Source: Holtermannia corniformis (lineage: Eukaryota > Basidiomycota > Tremellomycetes > Holtermanniales). Taken from it: a stretch of DNA of 64,000 nt. The position numbers and the translations under genes are program-made. The stretch covers positions 890,424-954,423 of the forward strand of contig BCIJ01000003.1 of the NCBI GenBank assembly GCA_001599935.1. The letters are read 5' to 3'. Below, piece by piece: positions 10,020 to 21,725 of the stretch (the stretch's first letter is position 1; each line of letters begins with the position of its first letter). The notes below the pieces were generated by a model. The model searched no databases, was not told the origin of the DNA, and saw nothing but the letters and a program-made list of their open reading frames with translations.

Positions 10020-11265
10020 ATGCTTAGCGCAATCACTACTCAACCGGCTCCTCCCTACGCTGATGAGATCTGGGAGCTCATCGATCGGCAACGGCGTCTT
10101 CAGTTTTTCGGGACAAAGGCAGAGGTCAGTGTTGCTATCACTCTCCCTATCGCCTCTGACCGCGCCCCACAGCTGCGATTGCTCGACTCACTGTCAAAAG
10201 ATGAAATCTTCCGCTTCATGAAGACCAATCAGAGGCGAGTAACCCACTATGACACGATCAATGGAGACTATCTGGCGCCCGAAGGAGTGGAAATGTGCGC
10301 ACCTTTCAGGCAGACCCTGGACGAGATTGCACGCACTTTGGCCACCGAGGTAAGATTGTTATACGCGGAGCAGACCCTTAAAGCCTTGGTTGACTTGTTC
10401 TTAAAGGAACAGATCTACAGAGACGTCTACAAGCTCTACCGCAACGACAAATCGGCTGCGGAGCGTCTGTTGAAGGAGGAGGTTCTTCGCTTGAGCCAGG
10501 TCATGCGTCACGTAAGCGTCTTGGCATTGAGATGGCGAGCGACAGTCAAGACTGACGTATGGAGTACCGCGTGACTATGCTGAACATAGTGCAGCAAGCT
10601 GTCGCCCCGAAGTTTCAGTTCGGGGAGGTAGGGCGCACGATCGCAAGTCTGGGACCTATCATCGGCGAATCTGTCGTGTCAACCAAGTGCTTTGCTATTG
10701 GAACGTGCGGTGAGCATGCATTACTCGTCGCCTGCAACGCACGGCGGAATGAGCAGCTGACGTTGGCAGACGACGCGGGGGAATTCGTGCCGGCGCTGGC
10801 GATTTCTTTGGCTTCCGCTTTCCCAACCGCGCTCAAGCCTGGGTGTACGAAAAGGCAAGCTTTCAGGCTAGTTGGCGAGGAAACCCAGAGGCAAGCCGAT
10901 CTGTGGCACGCACAAATCCTTCATCAGATGTCTGCCTATCGCCTGGCGTCCCATCAAGGCGTCTTCCTGACGGGGCGTACGGCCAGCTTGTGCCTCATCC
11001 GCAGTCCAAACGGTCAGCCTGTCGATTTTGAACAAGAACATTCGCTCGAATACTACTACAACATGTATTCGTTTCCCGGGTATCTGGAATGGTTTGTCGA
11101 GGATATGAAGAAACTGGTCAGCACCCGATTTGAACGGTGGGTGGCACTTTACTGACTCGCTAGCTCGAACACCATCATGACTTTCGAGAGGTGTTTACGC
11201 TCGTCGAGGAGGATCGCGAGGAATGGAGCGAGGTGCGGAAGAGGTTTGTTTCGATTGAGACGTGA
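10020..11265 (+). CDS. Unknown protein, intact copy C of the array
   Basis: Five exons read cleanly: exon 1 MLSAITTQPAPPYADEIWEL…; exon 2 LRLLDSLSKDEIFRFMK… through APEGVEMCAPFRQTL; exon 3 EQIYRDVYKLYRND… (Lys/Glu-rich helix); exon 4 AVAPKFQFGEVGRTI… through EYYYNMYSFPGYLEWFVED; exon 5 LEHHHDFREVFTLVEEDREEW. All introns have GT-AG ends and a nearby CTGAC or similar branch site. The protein is about 330 residues, soluble and mixed alpha/beta, with no signal peptide and no family I recognise. Copies A and B lie upstream with the Crinkler/RHS-type gene between B and C, so the family is either linked in function to that gene or duplicated with it. Confidence 0.65.
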
Positions 11266-11602
11266 AAGGGAGCTGTGAACAAGAGGGAGACCTGATAATC
11301 GTGTGACGATCTGATGAATTTGTGACGATGTGCGAGGATGACATCTTGTGCTGTGCGTGCATCATCCAAGACTTGTAGCATCTGGTCTCTCTCTAGTGCA
11401 CCGTGCCCTCACAACGACGTCCATGCCATTCTCAAAGAACGACGACCCTCTAGCGTGTGATCACAAGCGAGTGAGCGCAGTCTGGGCAGATCAAGCAAAC
11501 GGAATGGCATCATCAGCATCATGAAATCGTGTATGGTGGTCGTCAACAGGCCCGTCGTGTATCGATGTCGTTACCATCTCAAGCATCCTCGACCAGCCCC
11601 AC
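11266..11602. other. Intergenic, no gene seen
   Basis: 3' flank of copy C and of the convergent gene that follows. No coding, RNA or repeat signal noted. Confidence 0.4.
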
Positions 11603-13269
11603 TCAAGACCGTCCGAACAGCCGTCCCAAGCCTCTCCTCTTCCCTTTTCCCTTTATCACGCCGCCGCGACCGGCGACGCCAGAGCCACCGGTACCCGTCC
11701 ACCTCGCCAAACTACTCTCGTCATCTCCGTGCAAGCCATATACGACCCTTCCTTTGCCTGTGCTGACATTGACACGCGAGTGATCTTCGTTTGCGCTCGA
11801 GCCAGTCCCGGCGGAGGCTAGTCGCTGGCTAGACCGTCTGACGTGATTTGGTCGGATGGAAGGAGGGGGAGCCGTCATGCTGTGGAACGGTGATGCGAGA
11901 AAGGCTGTCGTGCGGCCCGAGTGCGGGGTCGAGTGATGTCCTAGCAGAGCAGCCAGAGCAGGGAGGTACGTCGGAGGGTGAAACGGCGCGTGTACGGTCG
12001 TCAAAGGGCCATGGAACGTCTTTGGACTGGGCGGTGTTAGACCCACTGTGCGATGAGCCGACTCACAGTAGAACCAAGATATCGCCCGTTTTCGTCGTGA
12101 CACTCAAGTCTGCCTGACGGCCCGTTTCAATTTCAAGCTGATGTCGTCAACTCTGAGTCCCACCGCGCCGCATGAGACCGACCAAATCGACCTTTACCTC
12201 GCCACCGCGACTCGCGACCTCGATCTTTGCGCGCCTCCTCTCACCTGGCAACCCTCCCTCTTGGCTCCTCCCCGCATCCACAACACCAAGCGTTAGATCC
12301 ACCGCGCCATCCTCACTGGTGAACCGGCCATCGGGCGGCATGTCCCACAACCCTCCAATAGGCACGACATGGCTCTGCCTGCGTTTCCTCTTGGTATTGG
12401 CTGCCCCGCTACCGCTACAAGGAGCGAGTAGGACGCATGCGTCGTCGAGTGCTGGGTCTAGGTAGTGCGTGGACCAGATTGGTGTTGTGCCCGTTGCGTG
12501 GAGAGAGATGCCGTGTTCGGGGGTACGGTGGAGGGCTTGGGCTGTGGTGCGTGTTGCGGTCGCGGTGGGTGGGAGGGCGGCCGTACCAGAGCCGGAGCCG
12601 GAGGGAGCTGAGAGCGATGCGTATGCGTGTTGGATCGAGGGGTTGATCAAGCTCGCTGGGATGTGGGCTTTGGTGTCTGGTCTGTACACGTTAGGGTCTT
12701 GGATAGGCGGCGGTGATTGAGCAACTCACTCCCATGCTGGCGGTACCTTGGCACGCGTCAGTGCTTAAACTCAAACGTAGAATAGGACATACCGGTACAG
12801 GGACGTTTGTCGGCAAAGGCGGCAAAGACCTCGTCTTATGCGCCGGCGAGCCCTCCCCTGCCGGCACCGGCATCGGAAAGCCCATAGCGGCCATATCCTC
12901 ACTCGAGACACTCATGGTGGGCCACTGCTGCGCCTGCTGCGGCTGAGCCAGAGGGTGGGGCAATGAAGCCTGATACGGCGTCTGGATAAAACCATGCGAA
13001 GCAGATGTCAAGCTGCTACTGGTTGACCAATTCGGATTACTCGGTCGTGCTCGCCTTGGCGGTGTCGTCCGCGCAATGGCATACGGGTCGTTGCCTCGCC
13101 CTAGGCCGAATTCGCCAGGTCCGAGCCCGTAGAGGGATAGTTGGGCGGAAGCGGCCTCTCGGTCGAATGGTAGAGGCTGATACGCCGACATGTCGAGTGG
13201 GATGGTTGAGAGGGTGGGTGAGCGAACGGGTAGGGACGCATAGTGCTGTTGAGTCGACGTCAATGACAT
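11603..13269 (-). CDS. Low-complexity fungal protein with a beta-rich adhesin-like core
   Basis: The start ATG at 13269 gives MSLTSTQQHYASLPVRSP, followed by a Pro/Ser/Gln-rich N-terminal region. After an intron or two near 12690-12800 (junction not resolved) comes PNVYRPDTKAHIPASLINPS. An intron near 12140-12200 joins VASRGGE to LEIETGRQADLSVTTKTGD, and a further intron joins ILVLL to PKTFHGPLTTVHAPFHPP. The middle third has alternating hydrophobic strands like the beta domains (DUF7330-type) of uncharacterised basidiomycete proteins; this similarity is an impression only. The C terminus is basic and Gly-rich (KGKGKRRGLGRLFGRS). Function unknown. Confidence 0.5.
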
Positions 13270-13623
13270 GATGCGGGTCGTTAGTTGGAATAGACGGGTG
13301 CTCCCTGGCACTCTGGGATAGAAAGCATCAGCGGATCGTCAGTCATCAGTGGGTGGCGACTCGGTTAGGACGTCATGAATCGGGCAGGCACTGGATCCGC
13401 AGCCAAGCAACGTCGGCGCGGTGATGGCCATGGCGGGTCGCGGCGATGGACAGCTGGGAGTATAGATCCGGAGCGCGGGTTGGAGTGAGGCGATGCATCT
13501 CTCCGTGATCTGGAGATGGAGCGACGTGAGGATGGGATGAACTCGATGCGATATCAGCCGTTGATCGCTGTCGGGGCCGTCACGAGCCGCTACTCACCTC
13601 GAGAGTACGACAGCTCGCATAGG

Positions 13624-14251
13624 CTAATCATTGGGTGGCGTCGATGGAGACGAGCCGAGAGAATTGTCGGTGCTCGAAGCCGTCGCTGCTTTGACGGCAT
13701 CGATGCGTTTCACCAACAATTCGCTCTTGGAGCTGACATTCCCATCTGTAATCAGTACTGATAGCCTAGACTCGCCAGTGAGCGATCACAGTGCTGGGAA
13801 TCTGGCTCGAGATGACTGTCCGAGTAGCGACGCTGGTGCTCGTGTGCACCGGGCGACCTCCTCAGTCGTTTCATCCTTGTCAAGGGGGAATCTCAACCTG
13901 GCTGTCGACTGACTTTACTGTCTACGCTCACTGGTCGCTGCTGGTCATTGATATCCCCACAGCAGACGTCAGTACGCTCAGACCGAGCGACAAGACGGCC
14001 TCGGACGGGTTGATGGGATCCGTGCACTGAGATAGCGTTGCAGAGCGTGGGACAAAAAGCTGGCGAGGATCGACGGTCCCGGACAACGAGGCGACGGGAC
14101 AGCTGCGGGCAGCGTTGTGAGTATTGGCACACGCTGTGCTGTACACAAGACAGCGGCAGAGGTCAGGCAGACGGCGACGGTCATCGACCGAGCTGCACCC
14201 TCAAGCTCGGCTTTGCTGGTGAAAGGACGAGGTCGGTGCGTGCGAACCCAT
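13624..14251 (-). CDS. Small unknown protein, several short exons
   Basis: A minus-strand model with short introns gives a continuous protein-like sequence. It starts near MGSHAPTSSFHQQ or just upstream, then reads TACANTHNAARSCPVASLSG, RSATLSQCTDPINPSEAVLS, LRFPLDKDETTEEVARCTRA, and ends SKSELLVKRIDAVKAATASS…PPND at the TAG at 13624. The introns used are about 14175, 13955 and 13760 with GT-AG ends. It lies between the previous gene and the divergent start of the large PAM2 gene. No family is recognised; the exon edges are my own reconstruction. Confidence 0.35.
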
Positions 14252-14345
14252 CTCTGCACCGGCGTTGCCAGCACGACCGTTGTCCAGACTACCTTGGAGG
14301 TACTGTACACCTACGGGCTCTGCTGCATCCACCGTCTAGGCCAGC

Positions 14346-17300
14346 ATGTACCGCCCGCCGCCTCTGGCCCTCTCGATCCCGCCGCCATTCCGTCCTCCAC
14401 CGCACCCGCACCAAAATATCGGAAACGGGAACGGTTATGGCTTCAGCTCACCGGCCTACCTACCCCCGCCCGCGTCCTTCCACTCGCATTCGCCAGCGTC
14501 CACGACATCAGCAAGCTATTTCCCGCACTACCCTGCGCACCGCCCTCCACCGCTCCCAATGGACCCAGCAAACCCTCGGTTCGTGCCGCCTGGCCAACCG
14601 TCGCCTGGTGTGTTCAAGCAGCGTAGACGGCATCGCGCTACGCCGTCGATCGGTGGACCTCCCAAAGCCATCTTGGGTGGGCCTGGAGGGAGACCGTTTG
14701 GAATCCCCGAGACGGTCGGAGTGCTGCCTGTTGACGAGGCGGAAGATGAGGCGCCAGCGGAAGGAGTGGCTCAAACGGCTCCAGAGCAGATCAAGATCCC
14801 TGATTGGAACGGAAAGCCAGTGACGGTCAAGCTGCCTCGGGAGCCGTACAAGACGACGTGGGATCTGCGGCTCGGAGAGTGGCGTGCGCAAAGGGAAGCG
14901 ACACAGACAGAGGTACCAGAGGACGTACCACTGCCTCCGAGTCCGATGGAGCGCGGTGCTATCTGGCCAGTTCGCTCCTCGGCGGGTGCCGACAATACAG
15001 AGAGTGTGATTGAGCCGAATCGGCCTACGGAAACACCCGAGACGGCCGACGTGCTCAACGTCTGGCACGGTGATGGGGTTCCAGTGTGCATTCCTGACAG
15101 TGTGGGTAGCAGCTGCTTGATCCTGGCCCGGTTATTGATTCTCGCAGACAGCGTGGCTCGACTTGATCCAGCAAGCGGCCGAACGTATCGCCGAGCGCCA
15201 ACTGGCTCAGGAGATGGAACAAGACTGTCAACTCTTTGGCGAAGGCGAGCCTGAAGGCAGTGTCGACGCAGCAACAGCAGTAGACGAAGAAGACTTGCCC
15301 GCCCCTCCTGTACGTCTGTCGGAAGATATATAACCTGCTGACCGCTCAGGCGCCACGCTTGAAGGCGATCCGCAGCGCTTCAGACCGTCCTCGCTTGGTT
15401 CAACCTTTACCCACGAATTCGGCCTTCCTCTTCCGCCAGCTTTCAGGCTTCGTCCGTCGTCCCGACATGGTGGTCGACTCACCACCTACGCCGTCCCCAT
15501 TAGCGCTCCCATCGCTACGAGATCACCTCGAGCCTTCATCCTCCACCCAAGCGAAAGAGACACCGACGCGCCCACTGTTCAAGACGGCCGTCGAGCAACT
15601 CCGCAGTCACCCCCAACGCGCATCTGAAGACTTGACTGCGGGTCCCTCCACCGCGCTTTCCGTCGCCGCCGCCCCGTTCGTCCCGCGCAACATCTCAATT
15701 TCACATACGCATACGCGGACCAGCTCCGACTTGGCGCTCTCGCTCCACGCGCCCGTGTTTGTACCGTCGTGGGCAAAACAGGCCGACTCGTCGCCGGCAA
15801 GCGATCATTCCCTGCCTCAACGTATTGTGCCACCGCCGGCTCCGCCGCTTGAGCTGCCAGCGGGTGCGGCGCAGAACGCTCGTGCGCGCTCGGGGACGGT
15901 CGCGTTCGGTCAGGCTACGGCCTTGGCGCGCGGGCTCCCACAGCAAGCTGAAGATCAGAGCTCGGCGGACGAGGGGTCGAGGGTACCGTTTGGCGGGGAG
16001 GACCCTGACACTGCTTTCTATGCCGAAGAGGCGGTCCGCTGGGCGACGCCCATGGGTGGGACGGACGAATATCAGGAGGATGATGATGACGATAGGGTGC
16101 GTCTATCTTCCCCTCAGTGTACAACAGGTAACGTCCGTAGAGCATGGGCGAGTTTTCAAATCCGTCAGACGAGGAGGAATACCAGCACCAACGACTACTC
16201 CGCCGTCGGGCGGCTCGGCATCCGTCTGGCTCGTCAAACCATCGGATCGTGGATCCTCGGCAATGGTCCACTTCAGCATCTCCGACGGGCTCGATCGACT
16301 CGAACGACTCGTTTGGCGTTCCGCTACGTCGTGTCAAGCGTCGTATGGACCAAGACGAGTATTCCAATCCAAGCGACGAGGGTGAAGCGCGGAGTCGAGC
16401 TAGAGTCAAAGCGCAGCTGCGCCCTGGCAAATACAAAAGCTCACGACAGCCCTCGCCCGCTAAATCGCGCTCAAAATCAGCCAATGTCAGCGGCCTAACG
16501 CCCTCGGCATCGACGCAGCTCAACCCACTGGCACAGCCCTTTACCTTTGGTCTACACCAGCAGACATTCTCGTTCCGCCAACCGGTCCGTCCTGTGCCGG
16601 TACTGCGCTCACCGCCAATCGCATCCTCAAACGAGACGTTTGTGACTGCCGAAGGTAGCCCGCTGCACAGTACTCGGACACTGCGGCCTGATATTGCAGA
16701 GTTTGTGCCCCGTCCGTTCCGTGCACTGCCGACGCCTCCGACGGCTGGATTGGGCCTGCGCGTAACGGCAAAAGAGTTTGTGCCGACTACTATCCCGAGC
16801 CAAGCTATGGGTGATGGCGTAGACCGCGAGCGACTGGTCGAGGAGACGACACCGACGCTCGGTGTCCCTAACGAGGCGGGCGAGCGGTCCACAACACCCC
16901 TCAGTGGACAGTTTGCATTGACGCCGGGCAGTTCGGCGGCAACTTCACCACTCCCCGCCTGGGCGCCAAACAAGCAGGAGGTTGAGGAGCGCCTGCAGAA
17001 GAACATTATGCGACAATGGCGCTTTCCCGCGCCTACGATCAGCGCAGCAACGACGAACACGGCGCTAGCGCCAGCTTTGGACACAGGTCCCGCATCCACT
17101 GATGCCACCACGACAGAATACTCGGTCCCATCTTCAGACGCGCCGAAACGCAGCAGGATGCCGATCCCGTCGTTTGTCGACTCGTCGGCCCAAGAGCCAC
17201 CCTCGCGAGCGATGCTCGACGTTCCACAGTCTGTAGAATGGCCCGAGCCCTGCTCTACTCACACGTCGGTCGAATTTCCAATGCGAAGCCCGGCGCTGCC

Positions 17301-19374
17301 CAAACTTAGCGTCGTCAATGGCGAGGCGGGATCACCGGGTGTCGATGTTCCGACAACGCTTGGTCCACCCGTGGAGATTGTGGATCGCTCGATCAGTACA
17401 GCGACGCAACCACGATCGTTGGCGTCGGATACGCTAGCGATGAGCATCACAGTGGACGACTTATTGGAGAGGATCACGGCGTCAATCCAATCTGCGACTG
17501 CCGCACGGCCAGAAGCACCACCGGTCGACGCTGCGATTCGCAGCAATTCAGTGATAAGCGAAGCCATGTTACTTGAAACGGTCCAAAGCGCCGTCCAGAC
17601 CAGTCTCGAACAAGGGCTAGCCCGCGCTCGAGAAGGCTTCTCAGGTAAAGTCATAGCCGAGTGGTGTAGATCACTCTGACTCGCTCTCAGATCAACCCCA
17701 ACACGCACCTTCACCGGCGAATGTCAACGTCTTTATGGAGCGCATCGCCGATGTACTCGAGCAACAATCACAGCTCTTGCTCCGCGTCGCCGCGCGCATC
17801 CCAGACAAGACGGCAGACATCGATGGCGAGTACCCCGAAGTCAAGACGCATACCGAAGAACTGCTCAGCGCGCTGCTCACGGGGCAGCATGCATTGCTCG
17901 CACAGTTTGGAGAAGTCGGCGAACTGCGGTCACTACTCGAGGGGGCGCCATCGGCCATTGCACGCGCTGCGGACACATTGGAGGCGGCACATGACGGACT
18001 GGGCGACAAGGCGGCGTTGCTCGCCGAACTGCATGCCGCTCGGGAATCGAGCCTTCAATCTCGACTCGATGGCGAACAACTGCTGGCAAAGGCACGCGCA
18101 GCTCACGGACAAGCCCGGAGCGAGTCGGAGATCAACTTGCAGAGGTTGCGAGATGTGCGGACCGAGCGGGACCTGCTGCGACAAGAGCTGGATGCGCAGA
18201 CTGCTGCGATGTCCCAGCTCCAGCAAGCAAGTCACAAGTCGCAGGTCGAGCTCGACGCGAATGTTGCCGCGCGCTTGGTCGCAGAAGGGGAGAAAGACGT
18301 CTTGCAGAATGAGCTTCTCGAGGTCAAGCGAGTGCTCGAAAAGGAGCGGGCAGAAGCAGAGGCCATGAAAGCCGAGGTCAGTCGCTGGCTCGGATTCGCG
18401 TACCGTGCTTATGGCAACGCAGCTGCTCGCAAAGGGCAATGCGACAGAAGCGCTGGCTGGCGATGTCACTTTGTTGGCTGCTCAAGTTGCCACCCACGGG
18501 GTCGATTCTCAAGACTTCCGACGCTCAACCACCGACGACCTGGCAGCTATCAAGAGTCTTCTCGAAGGCACGGTCAACACGACGTCGCAGGAGCTAGTTC
18601 GCGTCAAGGATCATGAGAGGCTGCTGCAGGGCGAGAACGCTTCCTTGCAAGCTCAGGTGGGTCTTGTCCAAACAGTACAGTGCGGCGCCTGACCATACCA
18701 GCTCGTGGAAGCTGCAGAGCGCTTTGCCAATCTGCAAGTCATGACGACTGCGGCGAGGGATCAACAGGCGTCCAACATCCAGCTACTGGAGGACAGGGAC
18801 CGAGCTGTTCACGATTTGAAGCAAGACCTTTCCGCCGCCCAAATCAACACTCAGCAAGCACAGGCAGCGACACAAAAGGCGTCTGTCGAGGCCGCTCGCT
18901 ACGCCGGCCAGGTCGACGTATACAAGGTAGATGTTCTGTCCTTGGTCTCAATGCCGCTGACACGTCCAGGTGCGAGAACAAGCCATACGCCAACAATACG
19001 ACATATTACACCACTGGGCAGTCAACTGCCGTCGTGCGCTCGAACGCTCCGAAAGTCTCCGCTGTCAGCCATATATCGTATACGACGGCGAGTCGGGCGA
19101 CTACGCCGAGATCATCACGCCTCGCAACCGACGGGCGTACGGCGAGGCGCCAGAGATGGAACCCTCCGACACGCAGACGTCTTCGGCCTCGTCGTCGAAA
19201 CTCATGACGCCGCCTCGACCTGACGCGAAACAACGGCCCTTGCCAGAGATCAGAGGTATCATGACCCCTCCACCCACACTGCCGGCGAAAGACCGTCGTG
19301 CCTCGGACCACAGTAGTACGCCTACGCCTGGCAGTATGGGGCTTCGAGTCGTCGAGAGCTGGACTGAAGAGTAA
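14346..19374 (+). CDS. Large PAM2-motif and coiled-coil protein, Upa2-like
   Basis: Nine or so exons read in phase from the ATG at 14346 to the TAA at 19374, about 1500 residues. The N terminus is Pro-rich (MYRPPPLALSIPPPF, FKQRRRHRATPSIGGPPKA). The middle is disordered and carries three motifs resembling PAM2, the peptide that binds the MLLE domain of poly(A)-binding protein: LNPLAQPFTFG (16519-16551), LRPDIAEFVP (16681-16710) and LRVTAKEFVP (16756-16785). A short repeat SNPSDEEE / SNPSDEGE lies before them. From about 17.7 kb a long coiled coil follows (Glu, Gln, Leu, Ala-rich), then a Pro/Ser tail ending in VVESWTEE. Several PAM2 motifs plus a long coiled coil is the layout of Ustilago Upa2, a scaffold for mRNA transport on endosomes. 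The C-terminal GWW motif of Upa2 is not visible, so orthology is inferred only. Confidence 0.6.
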
Positions 19375-19451
19375 TGCTGTACGCCATGTTAACGTGATTA
19401 CCGTGCAATACATTGTCAAAGCAGTCTACAGGTCGTACGGTCCGTCGCTGA

Positions 19452-21357
19452 TCAGTAAGCTGTATGCGGCGGTGAATGAAGCTTTGGCCCGGGGGCAGGT
19501 GGGCCCGGAGCGGCCGGTACAGCGGCTGTGCCAGTGAGCTTTCGCAATCAAAGGAGTGAGAGCGGTCACTTACGTGGTCCGGCGGTCGTGACCGGTGGCG
19601 CAGACTGAGGCGAGGTCGCCGTTGTGATCATCGGGTTCGCTGGACTCCGAGGGGTATTGACCGTCGGTGCATTTTCGCCAAAGATCCACTTGCGTACGAC
19701 GTCTGCCATGTCCTCGGGGTCTGTCGGCAGCCTATCGCACATCAGCAAGCTCTAGGCTTGGTCAAATCGCACGCACGTATCGACCCCGATCCTGGGCATC
19801 CACTTCTCCCCTACGGGCATGAAGAAGCGGGCTTCAGGCGCGGTATCGCCACGCTGCCTCGCGAGCTCGCGCTGTGCGTCCTCGACTTGACTCTTGGCAT
19901 TCGTGGCAGCCGTCATGTCGGCCGTCTTGATCGCCTGCGTCAGCTTGGACCATAGACTGTCCATCGTCAGGTTGAATACCACTTGCCGGGCATAGCACGC
20001 ACCGCCGTGACTCGTTGTCCTCTTGCTGGTCCTCTGGCAGGACCGATTTCGGCACGTTTGAGGCTCCGTTGGCATCAAACAGGACCGAGCGGTTGCCACT
20101 CTTCTTCTCGGTATACTCCATCACACTGCTCCAGTAGCCCGTGATATCGCCCACGTCCGTCTTGCCCGGTCCTCGAATCTTGCCTGCAATGCTATTATAG
20201 CCTCCTGAGATCCAGCCCTGTCCATGTCTGATCAGTATGCATTAGGGAGCAGGGCAGGGGGACCGACCTTTGTTCGAAACTCGACATCACACGCATACCC
20301 CGTCTTTGGGTTGTGCACACACGACGTGTCACCGAGCTCGAGGACCATTTTGCCAAAGAGGATGCCTCGAGCGTACATGTTTGGCATCTGCGACGTTAGC
20401 TCGGCGAGGCGAGGCAACACTCACCCCGATCGCATAGTCGCCGTCTTCCGGTCGGTGCAGTAATCGAACGCGGTTCTCACCCTCCATGATGGTGGCTGCC
20501 GAGTTGCCGAGAAACTTGGACTGTGCGGCGTCAGTCTGATTCGATTGACGGTCATCAACCTACGCACCTTTGGCTTGAGCTCGCCGGTGATCAAGACGCC
20601 GTTCGCAGGGCTAACGTAGAAGAACGCCGAGATGGGCTGTGCACATCAGCCTTTTGTATCTACGATATCGAAGTCGCAACCTACCGGATGATGCGAGACC
20701 TGTTCAGCGACGTAGAAGCCCTCTGAGCCATCCGAGTAGAAATACGAGCATCGAAAGATCTCGCCGAGCACGGGGTTGTATCTGTCCATGTCAGTGCGTC
20801 GTCTGGGCGCCAAAGCCGACGGACGGTTTCTTGACGCTGCCAAGACGTAGATCAGTACTTTGCTCTGCCGTGCACGACTGTTCACACCCTTTAGGCTTGA
20901 TATGCCATCCGCTCAGATAGTAGGTCATGACGGCCAAGAACCGTTCCTTTTCATCTGGGTTCTCTCCCGCTCTGCACGCTATCAGCCATCTCCACACCAC
21001 ACGATAGCCAGAGCCGAGACGCACTTGAAGATGAGTTCCGGATGCGAGAAGAAATCGGTGATACGTTCGAGCAACGACCGTGGTTCCAGCACAAACGTCG
21101 GCAGTGCAATCTTTTGCAAGTCCATCCCGACTCGCACTGTCATCCCGTGTTAGCCTGTCCACCTCTGGGGGTTATCGTAGAGCAGCCGACGGACACTGCG
21201 AGATGAGAGCAAGCAAGACATTACCCTCCTCCTTGTCTAGTTGACTGGTATCGTTTGGGTTGCCGTCTGGAGCGCGGTCCTTGTCGTCTGCGGACGCGGT
21301 CGAGCTTCGCCTGCCCTTGAGAGAGAGCGAGTCCATGCCGGTGCTGAGGAGACCCAT
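19452..21357 (-). CDS. Oxysterol-binding protein-related lipid transfer protein (Osh type)
   Basis: Multiple exons on the minus strand from the ATG at 21357 ([17 protein letters not shown]). The ORD domain is clear: [54 protein letters not shown], the fingerprint EQVSHHP, and later [19 protein letters not shown] and [11 protein letters not shown]. Such proteins exchange sterol or phosphatidylserine for PI4P at membrane contact sites. There is no PH or ankyrin domain, and the LEPRSLLE region resembles short Osh6/Osh7-type members, which carry phosphatidylserine. The tail is Pro/Ala-rich; I place its last exon after a 48-nt intron, ending at the TGA at 19452. An in-frame upstream start at 21393 is not an ATG. 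The gene is convergent with the PAM2 protein, 77 bp apart. Confidence 0.85.
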
Positions 21358-21725
21358 GGTGATGGCGGTGGTGGGTGGCGGCAACAAGAGCAAGACGGGG
21401 CCGGTGGAATGACGCGTGCTTTACGGACAACGTCGTCGTGCATGGAACGACATGCATCTATGAACATCAGGCTATGGGATCTGGAAAGTGTATGGGCCAC
21501 AAGTTTGGTTCAGAGCCTGCCAAGACGCTGTGCAACGCCAAGGCAACAGTATTGCCGCAACGCCAGACGGAGTTGTCACTTTGTAACGTGCCCTGTCATC
21601 AGCAACACCCGTCGTCCATCAACCTGTCCCACTCCTCGTTCGATACACTGCAATAGATCAGTCCCATCCAGCCCACAGCATCCATCATCCATCACCCCTC
21701 AAAGGTTCTTTTATCGATAGCCTGC

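Noticed and set aside
14038..14823. Long plus-strand ORF of 261 residues
   Set aside because: It overlaps the Pro-rich N terminus of the PAM2 protein in another frame and is an Arg-rich shadow of GC-rich sequence.
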